A DNA stretch of 64,000 nt from Butyrivibrio hungatei (lineage in GTDB: Bacteria; Bacillota; Clostridia; Lachnospirales; Lachnospiraceae). The notes beneath the pieces are model-generated. The model ran no database searches. It was given only the letters and a program-made list of their open reading frames with translations, and had not been told where the DNA came from. The position numbers and the translations under genes are program-made. The DNA lies in contig NZ_FMUR01000010.1 in NCBI RefSeq assembly GCF_900101605.1, positions 1-64,000 of the forward strand. Reading direction: 5' to 3'. This document shows, one piece after another, positions 33,646-41,963 of the stretch (position 1 is its first letter; every line of letters starts with the position of its first letter).

Positions 33646-34572
33646 TTGAATAACGATTTGATAAATGCTCTGAGAGAAATTGTCTCGGAAGAAAATATTA
33701 TATTGAATGAAAACATGAGCAGGCACACTACGTTTAGAACAGGTGGGCCTGCGAGCTTATTTATAAGCCCAAAAGATACGGAGCAGCTTCTTGAGGTTCT
33801 TAAGCGCCTCAGAGCTGAAGGTGCAGACTATTTTGTTCTCGGAAACGGAAGCAATCTTCTTGTATCAGATGACGGATATGACGGAGCTGTCGTTTCGCTC
33901 AAGAACTTTACGGATGTATCGGCAGAAAGTGACACGAGTATCAGGGCGGAGGCCGGAGCGCTTAATTCAGCCATAGCTTCTTTTGCCAGAGACAGGGAAC
34001 TTACAGGTTTTGAGTTCGCTGCAGGAATCCCCGGAACTATCGGCGGTGCGATGGTTATGAACGCAGGTGCCTATGACGGCGAGATGAAGCAGGTCGTAAA
34101 GGAAGTCAAGGTCATATCACCTGAAGGTGAGCTTGTGACGCTTTCATGCGACGACATGGAATTTGGTTACAGGACCAGTTTTATTAAAGGAAAAAAATAT
34201 ATCGTTCTGTCCGTGCTTATTGAACTTACTAAGGGACAGAAGGAAGCAATTATAGAAAAGATGTCCGATCTTGCACAGAGAAGACGTGACAAACAGCCGC
34301 TTGAGTATCCCAGTGCCGGATCGACATTTAAGAGACCTGAAGGAAATTTTGCGGGTAAACTTATCCAGGATGCCGGACTTAGGGGCTATACCGTGGGCGG
34401 TGCGTGTGTATCGGAGAAGCATTGCGGATTTGTGATAAATAAAGATTCTGCAACTTCGGCCGATATATACAAAGTAATTGATGACGTAAGGAAGAAGGTA
34501 TACGAGTCCTATGGAGTGATGCTGGAGCCCGAAGTTATTATGCTTGGTAGATTTGAAAGGATAAAACCATGA
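33646..34572 (+). CDS. murB: UDP-N-acetylenolpyruvoylglucosamine reductase
   Basis: The protein has 308 residues. The start is TTG at 33646, supported by AAAAGGAGA just upstream. The FAD-binding domain has MSRHTTFRTGGPASLFISPK, VLGNGSNLLVSDDGYDG, and ELTGFEFAAGIPGTIGGAMVM with NAGAYDGE. The substrate domain has FGYRTSFIKG, QPLEYPSAGSTFKRPEGNFA with the catalytic Ser, LIQDAGLRGYTVGGACVSEK, and a final YGVMLEPEVIMLG. It is a type II MurB that completes UDP-MurNAc for peptidoglycan. Its stop overlaps the rapZ start by 4 bases. Confidence 0.95.
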   Translation: MNNDLINALREIVSEENIILNENMSRHTTFRTGGPASLFISPKDTEQLLEVLKRLRAEGADYFVLGNGSNLLVSDDGYDGAVVSLKNFTDVSAESDTSIRAEAGALNSAIASFARDRELTGFEFAAGIPGTIGGAMVMNAGAYDGEMKQVVKEVKVISPEGELVTLSCDDMEFGYRTSFIKGKKYIVLSVLIELTKGQKEAIIEKMSDLAQRRRDKQPLEYPSAGSTFKRPEGNFAGKLIQDAGLRGYTVGGACVSEKHCGFVINKDSATSADIYKVIDDVRKKVYESYGVMLEPEVIMLGRFERIKP

Positions 34573-35444
34573 GATTCGTAGTTGTTACGGGAATGAGCGG
34601 CGGTGGTAAATCGACCGCTATACATATGCTTGAAGATGCAGGTTTTTATTGTGTTGATAATCTTCCTGTATTTCTGATAGAGAAGTTTGCTGAGCTTGTC
34701 GCAGTACCGGATAACGGGATCAGCAAAGTCGTACTTGGAATTGACGCAAGAGCGGGCCAGAAGTTTGAAGAGGTTGCGGGAATCATCGACACTCTGAAAG
34801 AAAGAGGACTTCCCATTGAAGTTCTTTATATGGACGCAAGCGATGAAGTTCTTATAAAGAGATATAAAGAGACAAGACGTGTTCATCCGATGAATGTCAA
34901 TGATATCGGAAATCGTATAGAGGACGGAATTGCCAAAGAGAGAGCGGTTCTTACGGAGGTAAAAAAGAGAGCGGACTATGTTATCGATTCTTCCAAGCTC
35001 CTCACAAGAGAACTCCGCGAAGAACTTGACCGTATCTTTGTAAGAAACGAAGAGTACAATTCTCTTATGGTGACGGTGCTTTCATTTGGTTTTAAATATG
35101 GAATTCCGTCGGACGCAGACCTTGTGTTTGATGTTAGGTTCCTGCCGAACCCTTTTTATATAGATGATCTAAAACATCAGACGGGAAATGACAAGCCGGT
35201 TCAGGACTATGTAAAAAGTTTTCCGGAATGCGGGCAGTTCCTGGATAAGCTGACGGATATGCTTGAATTCCTGATTCCCGGATATATCAAAGAAGGTAAG
35301 TATCAGCTTGTTGTTGCTATCGGATGTACCGGTGGCCAGCACAGAAGTGTAACAATCGCCAACGAACTGTATAACAGGTTGAAAGCCGGAGACGGTAAGT
35401 TTGGAATCAAGCTCTTACACAGAGATGTGAAGCAGGCAAGGTGA
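34569..35444 (+). CDS. rapZ: RapZ/YvcJ nucleotide-binding protein
   Basis: The 291-residue P-loop protein has VVVTGMSGGGKSTAIHMLED (Walker A at residues 8-15), GFYCVDNLPVFLI and the family-specific C-terminal domain: SFGFKYGIPSDADLVFDVRF, LPNPFYIDDLKHQTGND and VAIGCTGGQHRSVTIANELY. In Firmicutes (YvcJ) it is a GTP- and ATP-hydrolysing protein; in Enterobacteria RapZ controls amino-sugar synthesis through small RNAs. It overlaps murB by 4 bases and is followed by whiA, the conserved order in Clostridia, though no yvcK gene lies between rapZ and whiA here. Confidence 0.95.
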   Translation: MRFVVVTGMSGGGKSTAIHMLEDAGFYCVDNLPVFLIEKFAELVAVPDNGISKVVLGIDARAGQKFEEVAGIIDTLKERGLPIEVLYMDASDEVLIKRYKETRRVHPMNVNDIGNRIEDGIAKERAVLTEVKKRADYVIDSSKLLTRELREELDRIFVRNEEYNSLMVTVLSFGFKYGIPSDADLVFDVRFLPNPFYIDDLKHQTGNDKPVQDYVKSFPECGQFLDKLTDMLEFLIPGYIKEGKYQLVVAIGCTGGQHRSVTIANELYNRLKAGDGKFGIKLLHRDVKQAR

Positions 35445-35447
35445 GAT

Positions 35448-36389
35448 ATGTCTTTTTCATCCGACGTAAAAGAAGAACTTGCAAAACGCATAGGTGCGTC
35501 GAGGCATTGCAGGCTTGCGGAGATAGCAGCCATTGTTAACAGCACGGGCTATATTGAGCTGAAAAACGGTAAGCCGATAATGCTTTATTTGCAGCCGGAT
35601 AATGAGGCTGTAATTAGAAAGTTCTTTACATTAATAAAAAAAGCATTTAATATAGGAACTAGCTTTTTGGAAGAATCCCCCGATATCAAGGTAAATGGGC
35701 GTGTTTACAGGCCTGTACTGGGAGAAGGGGAACTTCTTGAATCGTGTCTTAAGGCAATCAGGGTGATTGACGGTGATGGGAACCTCAGACCTTTCGAGGA
35801 AGGAGTGAGCCCGCTTATCACAGGAAAATCATGTTGTAAGAGAGCCTTCATTCGCGATTCTTTCTTGTGCATCGGTTCCATAAGCGATCCCAACAAGGGA
35901 TATCATTTGGAATTTGTCTGTGACTATGAGAATCAGGCACTTAGGTTGCAGGAGATAATAGAGAGCTTTGATATTGAGGCAAGGATAGTCAGACGAAAGA
36001 AATATTTTGTTTTATATGTGAAGGAAGGCTCCGGTATTGTTGATCTTCTGAATATAATGGAAGCTCCGATCAGTCTTATGAATCTGGAGAATCTCAGGAT
36101 TGTAAAAGAGATGAGAAATTCCATCAACAGGAGAGTCAATTGTGAAGTCGCCAATATAACAAAGACTGTTAATGCCGCGACTAAGCAAATAGAGGACATT
36201 ACATATATCAGAGACTTTTATGGTTTTAATCGCTTGCAGGAGAGCTTGCGGGAGATGGCAGAGGTCAGGCTTGAACACCCTGATGCGACGCTTCTTGAAT
36301 TGGGCAAGTATCTTGATCCGCCTGTAGGTAAGTCAGGAGTTAATCATCGGCTTAGGAAACTGAGCGAGCTTGCGGATAAGCTGAGATGA
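35448..36389 (+). CDS. whiA: DNA-binding protein WhiA
   Basis: The 313-residue protein has the LAGLIDADG-like N-terminal part (SFSSDVKEELAKRIGASRHC, ELKNGKPIMLYLQPDNE, CCKRAFIRDSFLCIGSISDP) and the C-terminal helix-turn-helix part (NRRVNCEVANITKTVNAAT, LRLREMAEVR-like ESLREMAEVRLEHPDATLLE, LGKYLDPPVGKSGVNHRLRK). WhiA is a DNA-binding protein linked to sporulation in Actinobacteria and to division and chromosome segregation in Firmicutes. It lies 3 bases after rapZ and 13 before the Crh-like gene, matching the whiA-crh order of Bacillus. Confidence 0.95.
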   Translation: MSFSSDVKEELAKRIGASRHCRLAEIAAIVNSTGYIELKNGKPIMLYLQPDNEAVIRKFFTLIKKAFNIGTSFLEESPDIKVNGRVYRPVLGEGELLESCLKAIRVIDGDGNLRPFEEGVSPLITGKSCCKRAFIRDSFLCIGSISDPNKGYHLEFVCDYENQALRLQEIIESFDIEARIVRRKKYFVLYVKEGSGIVDLLNIMEAPISLMNLENLRIVKEMRNSINRRVNCEVANITKTVNAATKQIEDITYIRDFYGFNRLQESLREMAEVRLEHPDATLLELGKYLDPPVGKSGVNHRLRKLSELADKLR

Positions 36390-36402
36390 GGAGGGAATTA
36401 TT

Positions 36403-36666
36403 ATGTTGACAAAATCTATCGAGATTAAGTTGCCCAGAGGACTGGAGGCAAGACCTGTTGCTGAGCTTGTTCAGCTCGCAAGTAAGTACGAGAGTACTGT
36501 TCATATCGAGGCTCAGTCCAAGAAAGTTAATGCAAAGAGCATTATGGGAATGATGACACTTAGTCTGAACACAGGAGAAGAAGTAACAGTTATCGCAGAA
36601 GGAAGCGATGAAGAGTCGGCAGTTGCTGACATGGAGATGTTTCTTCACGGAAACAAGAAGAAATAA
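36403..36666 (+). CDS. crh: HPr-like protein lacking His15, Crh-type
   Basis: The 87-residue HPr fold protein has KLPRGLEARPVAELVQLASK at the active-site region and VNAKSIMGMMTLSLNTGEEV at the regulatory serine. HPr normally has His15 in GLHARP; here residue 15 is Glu, so it cannot be the PTS phosphocarrier. Ser46 is kept, so it can still be phosphorylated by HprK, encoded five genes upstream. This is the logic of Crh in Bacillus, where residue 15 is Gln. It is therefore predicted to act as a CcpA corepressor or metabolic regulator. GAGG precedes the ATG. It closes the hprK operon. Confidence 0.85.
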   Translation: MLTKSIEIKLPRGLEARPVAELVQLASKYESTVHIEAQSKKVNAKSIMGMMTLSLNTGEEVTVIAEGSDEESAVADMEMFLHGNKKK

Positions 36667-36706
36667 AACTCATTAATTAAAAAAAGCCCTTTTTTTAAAG
36701 GGAGGA

Positions 36707-36733
36707 TGCCGGGTAAGCTTCTCTTACCCGGCA
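36707..36733 (+). terminator. Hairpin after the hprK operon
   Basis: TGCCGGGTAAG (36707-36717) pairs with CTTACCCGGCA (36723-36733) around a 5-base loop. A smaller CCCTTT/AAAGGG hairpin with a T-rich loop lies just before it at 36687-36702. The T-run is not directly after the large stem. Bases 36734-36923 show no gene; they hold the leader of the GNAT gene. Confidence 0.55.
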
Positions 36734-36923
36734 CATTATGAAAAAGTTTAATTGGTATTGTCTGTCTCAACTCATCTGACAATATTATAATAACAAGCAG
36801 GTATGTCCAAAAGATGATTTGAAGTAACCATTCTTTTAATGATTTGTAAACAAATTATGAACGCTCGCATTTATCGTAATGTGGGCGTTTTATGTATTAT
36901 AATTATTCTCGGAGGAAAAGTTT

Positions 36924-37841
36924 GTGCTGAAGAAGGTTGCGTTTGTAATAGATGAAAAAAATCTGAAAAGCAGTGAGGTAACTGAAAGCTTAGAATCCGC
37001 AAGAGAATATATAAATCAATGTGGCATCGAAGCGGAGGTGTTCGGGGCACAGGATTTTTTCAAAGATAATAAGACTGATAAAGAAATGCTTGTCGTTGCC
37101 GACAGGAAAGAAAATACCGTAAAAGCGACGGAGCTTGGATTCTACGTGGTCGGAGTGGAGCATCCATTAAATAAGAACGAAGAATTTCCGGGAGTGAAAT
37201 ATATTTTTTCCGACATTGACGAAGTCGACTTGGATTCATTCGTGAAGGCTTATCAGAGATACGCGGGTGAGCCCTGGGAAGTGCTCACGACTTCAAGGCT
37301 CCTTGTGAGGGAAACGACGCTTGATGATGTGGATGAGTTCTATAAGCTATATAAAGATCCCGAGATGACCAGATATATGGAAGGCCTTTTTGAAAATCCC
37401 GAAGATGAAAAGAGATATCAGAAGGATTATATTGAGAAGGTGTACGGCCTCATGGGTTTTGGCGTATGGACACTTGTAAGGCGCAAGGATAGCAGGGTTA
37501 TCGGAAGAGTTGGCTACTCCGTAAGGAACGGGTTTGATGATATTGAACTTGGATTTCTTGTCGGAAAAGAGTTTCAGAGGCAGGGCTATGCTTATGAGGC
37601 GTGCAAGGCGGTTCTTGAATACGGCAGGGATATCCTTTTGTTTGATAAGGTTCAGACCCTTGTAAAAGCCGAGAATGAGATTTCCATTAATCTGTGCAAG
37701 AAACTGGGATTTAAGGTTTTGGATACGGTGTCTGTCGAGGAAGATATATACGGAAGAGAGTATGTCGGCGAGAAGATCGAGCCGGTCGGCGGACCCACCT
37801 ATGGAGAATACGTGCGGCTGATGCTGAGATTTGGTGCTTAA
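36924..37841 (+). CDS. GNAT-family acetyltransferase with N-terminal extension
   Basis: The 305-residue protein starts at GTG, with GGAGG upstream. Residues 1-118 form an alpha/beta region with VAFVIDEKNLKSSEVTESLE and GFYVVGVEHPLNKNEEFPGV, resembling an HAD-like or receiver-like fold but without its catalytic Asp motif. Residues 120-255 are a RimJ/RimL-type GNAT domain: TTSRLLVRETTLDDVDEFYK, IELGFLVGKEFQRQGYAYEA (acetyl-CoA loop, Q-R-Q-G-Y-A) and NEISINLCKKLGFKVLDT. It probably acetylates a small molecule or a protein amino group; the substrate is unknown. It stands alone between two terminator-like regions. Confidence 0.8.
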   Translation: MLKKVAFVIDEKNLKSSEVTESLESAREYINQCGIEAEVFGAQDFFKDNKTDKEMLVVADRKENTVKATELGFYVVGVEHPLNKNEEFPGVKYIFSDIDEVDLDSFVKAYQRYAGEPWEVLTTSRLLVRETTLDDVDEFYKLYKDPEMTRYMEGLFENPEDEKRYQKDYIEKVYGLMGFGVWTLVRRKDSRVIGRVGYSVRNGFDDIELGFLVGKEFQRQGYAYEACKAVLEYGRDILLFDKVQTLVKAENEISINLCKKLGFKVLDTVSVEEDIYGREYVGEKIEPVGGPTYGEYVRLMLRFGA

Positions 37842-37908
37842 ATTTATTTGTGGCTTTTTTTGACGGCATCCTATACAATAGATTTGTAACAATAGAGATA
37901 AAAAATGG

Positions 37909-37950
37909 ATAGGTACGAAGGGTAGAGAGCCCTTAACGAAGAGTGCCTAT
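37909..37950 (+). promoter_or_regulatory. Compact two-stem RNA leader upstream of the Na+/Pi cotransporter, riboswitch candidate
   Basis: ATAGGTAC (37909-37916) pairs with GTGCCTAT (37943-37950) in an 8-bp outer stem. Inside, AAGGGT (37918-37923) pairs with GCCCTT (37929-37934) with a 5-base purine loop. Between the stems lies a strongly asymmetric internal loop, one base on the left and AACGAAGA on the right. The outer stem ends exactly at the GGAGG of the cotransporter gene, so folding could hide or expose the ribosome binding site. The shape fits a small ligand-binding leader. A Na+-sensing RNA is a possible match, but no model could be run. Confidence 0.5.
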
Positions 37951-37959
37951 GGAGGTGAA

Positions 37960-39759
37960 ATGAAAGATTTTTTAGACAGTTTTAAAATGGTGGCAGGGCT
38001 AATCGGAGGCCTTGCAATGTTTTTGTATGGGATGAACGTTATGAGCGGAGGTCTTACCAAGGCCGCAGGCGGAAGACTTGAGAGCGTACTTGCCAAAGTC
38101 ACCAAACATCCTATTATCGCGTATTTATTCGGTGTCGGTGTAACCGCACTGGTTCAATCATCATCTGCATCTACCGTAATGGTAGTTGGTCTTGTTAATT
38201 CAGGAATCGTAACTCTTAAACAGGCAGTAAACGTTATTCTCGGTGCTAACCTTGGTACGACATTTACGGCATGGATTCTTACACTTAATAATCTGAACAG
38301 CACAAAGTATTTGTGGCTGGAACTCTTAAAGCCCAGGTCATTCACACCTTTCTTGGCTCTCATCGGTATCGGGCTATACATGTTTTCAAAAAGTGAGAAA
38401 AAGAAAAATATCGGAACAATACTTCTTGGATTTTCTGTTTTGATGTTCGGTATGAGCAGTATGTCTGATGCGGTAGCTCCGCTTAAATACAATGAAGGAT
38501 TCAGAAGTCTTCTTATGAAGTTCAGCAATCCTTTGATCGGATTTTTGGTTGGAATATTCTTTACCATGCTTATTCAGAGTTCTGCCGGAACAATCGGTGT
38601 GCTGCAGGCGATATCCGGAAGTATACCTGTGTATTTCAATATAGCCATTCCCGTTGTAGTCGGAGCTGAGGTTGGTACATGTATTACAGCAATTCTGTCA
38701 TCTTTTGGCGCTAATAAGAACGGTAAGAGAACAGCACTTATGCACTTGTATTTCAATATCATAAAAGCAGGGCTTTTTATGGTTATTTTCTATTCTTTAA
38801 ATGCAGTGATGAATTTCTCGTTTATGCATCAGGAAGTCGGACTTGCGGGAATTCCGGGTGTGCATACGCTTGTTAACCTTGTTGCAACGCCTTTGATGCT
38901 TCCTTTCTCAGCAGTGCTTGTAAACCTGGCGCTCAGCTCTATTCCTATAGACGAGAAGGAGAAAAAAGAGCAGGAAGAGCAGCAGGGTATCAGAACTTTG
39001 GATCCTCTTTTCCTTGCGAATCCTCCGTTTGCGCTTGAACAGGCAAGACTTGCCGCGGTTGAGATGGCAAACTTTTCTAAGGATGCACTTGATAAGGCTA
39101 TTGCACTTATCACGGATTACAAAGAGGAAGAGGCTCAGGAAGTTGACTATCTTGAGCGCAAGGTTGACCAGTACGAGGATCAGCTCGGAACTTACCTTAT
39201 GAAGATAAACAATCATCATCTTGCCCCTGAAGACAGCCATACGCTTACGATGCTTCTTCACTGCATAACCGACTATGAGAGAATAAGCGATCATGCTCTC
39301 AATATCATGCAGAAGGCTAAGGGAATGGCGGAGAACAGCAGAGAATTTACTCCAAAGGGCCAGATTGAGATGGATATATTTGCATCTGCGGTAAAAGAGA
39401 TCGTGGATATGTCGATAAAAGCATTTGAAACACGCGATGTAGAGATAGCAAAGTCAATCGAACCTCTTGAGGAAGCCATTGACGGTATCCAGAAAGAAGT
39501 AAAGAGACGTCACGTAAGAAGACTTCGTAAGGGCAAGTGTACAATCGAGCAGGGCTTTGACCTTAGCGATATCGGAACGGACTATGAGCGTATTGCAGAC
39601 CACTGCAGTAACATCGCTGTCGGTGTCATCGAAGTTCACGATGATGCTTACGATGCACACGAATATTTGGAAACACTCAAAGCGGACAAAAGAGAAGGCT
39701 TTGAGCAGGCAGTTGATTTTTACGAGAGAAAATATCAGCTTCCTTCTGTTAAGTTTTAA
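37960..39759 (+). CDS. Na+/phosphate cotransporter family protein with PhoU-like domain
   Basis: The 599-residue protein has a membrane part (about 1-330) with the two inverted Na_Pi_cotrans repeats, each carrying a QSS motif: GVTALVQSSSASTVMVVGLV near residue 70 and FFTMLIQSSAGTIGVLQAIS near residue 210. A short charged linker leads to a C-terminal helical PhoU-like domain (about 365-570) with MLLHCITDYERISDHALNIM and DIGTDYERIADHCSNIAVGV. It is expected to move phosphate with sodium across the membrane; some relatives act in export or regulation. GGAGG lies 5 bases before the ATG, directly after a folded leader. Confidence 0.9.
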   Translation: MKDFLDSFKMVAGLIGGLAMFLYGMNVMSGGLTKAAGGRLESVLAKVTKHPIIAYLFGVGVTALVQSSSASTVMVVGLVNSGIVTLKQAVNVILGANLGTTFTAWILTLNNLNSTKYLWLELLKPRSFTPFLALIGIGLYMFSKSEKKKNIGTILLGFSVLMFGMSSMSDAVAPLKYNEGFRSLLMKFSNPLIGFLVGIFFTMLIQSSAGTIGVLQAISGSIPVYFNIAIPVVVGAEVGTCITAILSSFGANKNGKRTALMHLYFNIIKAGLFMVIFYSLNAVMNFSFMHQEVGLAGIPGVHTLVNLVATPLMLPFSAVLVNLALSSIPIDEKEKKEQEEQQGIRTLDPLFLANPPFALEQARLAAVEMANFSKDALDKAIALITDYKEEEAQEVDYLERKVDQYEDQLGTYLMKINNHHLAPEDSHTLTMLLHCITDYERISDHALNIMQKAKGMAENSREFTPKGQIEMDIFASAVKEIVDMSIKAFETRDVEIAKSIEPLEEAIDGIQKEVKRRHVRRLRKGKCTIEQGFDLSDIGTDYERIADHCSNIAVGVIEVHDDAYDAHEYLETLKADKREGFEQAVDFYERKYQLPSVKF

Positions 39760-39779
39760 TGCAGGAGTAGGATTTAGAA

Positions 39780-40340
39780 ATGGAATTTCAGTACTTGGAA
39801 AAGAAGGCACAGGGCGAGTTCATTACGCGCTACGACCTTCATTACAAAACTGTTGACAACAAAGATAAAACATACGAGATGATCAGCAGAAACCCCAATC
39901 TCAAAGGATATGACGATATTCACAACGGCAAGATCGACGCGGTTGTGCTTATCATGCACGATGAGACCGGTGAAAAGATACTTATAAACAAGGAGTTCAG
40001 ACTTGCTGCGGGAGCATGGGTATACAATTTTCCGGCAGGTCTTATCGATCCCGGTGAAGTTCCGGAAGAGAGTGCAAGAAGAGAGCTCAAGGAAGAAACG
40101 GGACTTGATATAATCAGTATTGACGAGTGGATTGGCGAAAGTTACAGCGCAGTCGGTTTCTCAAATGAGAAGAACCTTTGCTGCGTAGGAAAGGCGACGG
40201 GAACTTTTCAGGAAAGCAGCTCCACACTGGAAGAGATAACTCCGGGATGGTACACCAAAAAGGAAGTAAGGGAACTGCTTAAGACTCAGCCTTTTGCTGC
40301 AAGGACGCAGGCGTATTGTTACTTATGGTCAAAAGAGTAA
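39780..40340 (+). CDS. Nudix hydrolase, ADP-ribose pyrophosphatase-like
   Basis: The 186-residue protein has a complete Nudix box, GLIDPGEVPEESARRELKEE followed by TGL, which binds the metal and hydrolyses nucleoside diphosphates linked to another group. FRLAAGAWVYNFPAG before the box and SAVGFSNEKNLCCVGKATG after it are typical of ADP-ribose or ADP-sugar pyrophosphatases. The likely role is housecleaning of ADP-ribose or related compounds in the cytoplasm. It lies 20 bases after the cotransporter gene and 19 bases before the FNR-like regulator. Confidence 0.82.
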   Translation: MEFQYLEKKAQGEFITRYDLHYKTVDNKDKTYEMISRNPNLKGYDDIHNGKIDAVVLIMHDETGEKILINKEFRLAAGAWVYNFPAGLIDPGEVPEESARRELKEETGLDIISIDEWIGESYSAVGFSNEKNLCCVGKATGTFQESSSTLEEITPGWYTKKEVRELLKTQPFAARTQAYCYLWSKE

Positions 40341-40359
40341 TGAGAGTCGGTATTTGTTT

Positions 40360-41121
40360 ATGAATGATAAAAAAGAAGTACAAAAAGGAATATATCAGGG
40401 CCAGAGTCAGGCTGAAGAGTTAAAAAAGGGAATCATTGGACTTAATATCTGTGAAGAATGCGGCGGATTATGTACAGCGAGCGTGCCGATCATCGAGGGA
40501 CTTCCCGTAAATGCACAGGTAAGCCTTATGGAGCATTCTGTTCACGAGACTCTCAAGAAGAACAGTTATCTTTTCAGAGAAGGCGAACCCGTTGATTCTA
40601 TATGCATTATAAGGAAAGGCAGAATTAAACTTTGTAGATATGATTCTCTGGGAAGAGAACAGATCATAACGATTCTTGCGGATCACGATATCATTTGGGA
40701 AGGTATGTTTTTGGATGGCAGTATTTATCCTTATTCTGCCGTATGCCTTACAAATGCTTCTATTTGCCAGATACACAGGGATGATTTCATTAAGGTTGTT
40801 GACGATCCTTCGGCAGCGATGAATATCATCATTCTTTTGAGCAAAAAACTCCACGACGCGAATGAGAGAAACATGCTTCTTTCCACAAAAGACCCGATGG
40901 CCAGGCTGGCGGGATTTTTGATGTACAGAGTTGACAGAAGCGTGGGCGATGACATAGTATTAAAGCTCGATGACATCGCTGCAAGCGTGAACCTTCGAAC
41001 CGAGACTGTCAGCAGGAAACTCAGGGAGATGGAAAAGAGCGGGCTTATAGAGCGAGTCGGACATGCGAAGATAAGGGTGCTGGACAGAGATGCGCTCAGA
41101 GAAATATACATTTATCAGTAA
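40360..41121 (+). CDS. CRP/FNR-family regulator with N-terminal cysteine cluster
   Basis: Starting from the ATG at 40360, the protein has 253 residues; the longer frame upstream lies inside the Nudix gene. An N-terminal ICEECGGLC places Cys31, Cys34 and Cys38 where FNR binds its oxygen-labile 4Fe-4S cluster. Residues about 55-170 are a cyclic-nucleotide-binding-type beta roll (LFREGEPVDSICIIRKGRIK). The C-terminal winged helix has ASVNLRTETVSRKLREMEKS, whose Glu-x-x-Ser-Arg matches the residues by which FNR reads TTGAT. It lies just before pflA, and pflB carries a perfect FNR box, so anaerobic control of this pair is predicted. Confidence 0.87.
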   Translation: MNDKKEVQKGIYQGQSQAEELKKGIIGLNICEECGGLCTASVPIIEGLPVNAQVSLMEHSVHETLKKNSYLFREGEPVDSICIIRKGRIKLCRYDSLGREQIITILADHDIIWEGMFLDGSIYPYSAVCLTNASICQIHRDDFIKVVDDPSAAMNIIILLSKKLHDANERNMLLSTKDPMARLAGFLMYRVDRSVGDDIVLKLDDIAASVNLRTETVSRKLREMEKSGLIERVGHAKIRVLDRDALREIYIYQ

Positions 41122-41159
41122 TGCTATCTTTTTAAGATATTTTATGAAACGGAGTAATA

Positions 41160-41888
41160 ATGGTTAAAGGTGCAATTCATTCAATAGAAACATTCGGTTC
41201 CGTAGACGGACCGGGAATCAGATTTATCGTATTCCTCAAGGGGTGCAAATTAAGATGCAAATACTGTCATAATGCCGATACATGGGATCCCAATTCGGAA
41301 GATATGCGTACTCCCGATGAACTTCTTGATTTCGCTGAGAGATACAGAAGTTACTGGGGAGAGGAAGGCGGAATAACAGTCAGCGGAGGAGAGCCGCTTC
41401 TTCAGATAGACTTTTTGATCGAGCTGTTTAAGAAGGCCAAAGAGCGCGGAATAAACACGTGTATAGATACGGCGCTTCAGCCTTTTACGCGTGAGGAGCC
41501 TTTCTTTTTCAAATTTGAGGAACTGATGAAGTATACGGATCTTCTGCTTGTTGATATCAAGCACATCGACAGGGATGAGCATATAGAGCTCACGGGGCTT
41601 CCGAATGATAATATATTCGATGGATTTAGGTATCTGTCGGATATTTCCAAGCCCATATGGATCCGCCACGTACTCGTGCCCGGAATAACCGATGATGATG
41701 AATATCTCAAGAAGACAAGAGAGTTTATAGAGACACTTTCCAATGTGAAAAAAATCGAGGTTCTTCCCTATCATTCAATGGGACAGCATAAGTTTGAGAC
41801 GCTTGGAATACCGTATAAGCTTGACGGTGTCAAATCTCCTTCAAAAGAGAGAGTTGATAACGCAATGAAAATTTTAAATGGGAAATAA
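41160..41888 (+). CDS. pflA: Pyruvate formate-lyase activating enzyme
   Basis: The 242-residue radical SAM enzyme has ETFGSVDGPGIRFIVFLKG, the cluster motif CKLRCKYCHNADTWD (Cys29, Cys33, Cys36) and VSGGEPLLQ for SAM binding. DLLLVDIKHIDRDEHIELTG and IWIRHVLVPGITDDDEY are typical of PflA. It uses SAM and a 4Fe-4S cluster to abstract a hydrogen from the glycine of PflB and so switches the enzyme on under anaerobic conditions. It lies after the FNR-like gene and before pflB, with a terminator between pflA and pflB. Confidence 0.95.
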   Translation: MVKGAIHSIETFGSVDGPGIRFIVFLKGCKLRCKYCHNADTWDPNSEDMRTPDELLDFAERYRSYWGEEGGITVSGGEPLLQIDFLIELFKKAKERGINTCIDTALQPFTREEPFFFKFEELMKYTDLLLVDIKHIDRDEHIELTGLPNDNIFDGFRYLSDISKPIWIRHVLVPGITDDDEYLKKTREFIETLSNVKKIEVLPYHSMGQHKFETLGIPYKLDGVKSPSKERVDNAMKILNGK

Positions 41889-41895
41889 TTTCAGG

Positions 41896-41922
41896 AGAGC
41901 AGTTGCAGACAGCGACTGCTCT
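41896..41922 (+). terminator. Terminator between pflA and pflB
   Basis: AGAGCAGT (41896-41903) pairs with ACTGCTCT (41915-41922) and is followed by TTTCGGCTT. The inner bases TGC/GCG add to the stem. It separates pflA from pflB, so pflB must rely on its own promoter. Confidence 0.65.
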
Positions 41923-41963
41923 TTCGGCTTATTTTAATATTAATTTTAATAAAAATGTGAAAA

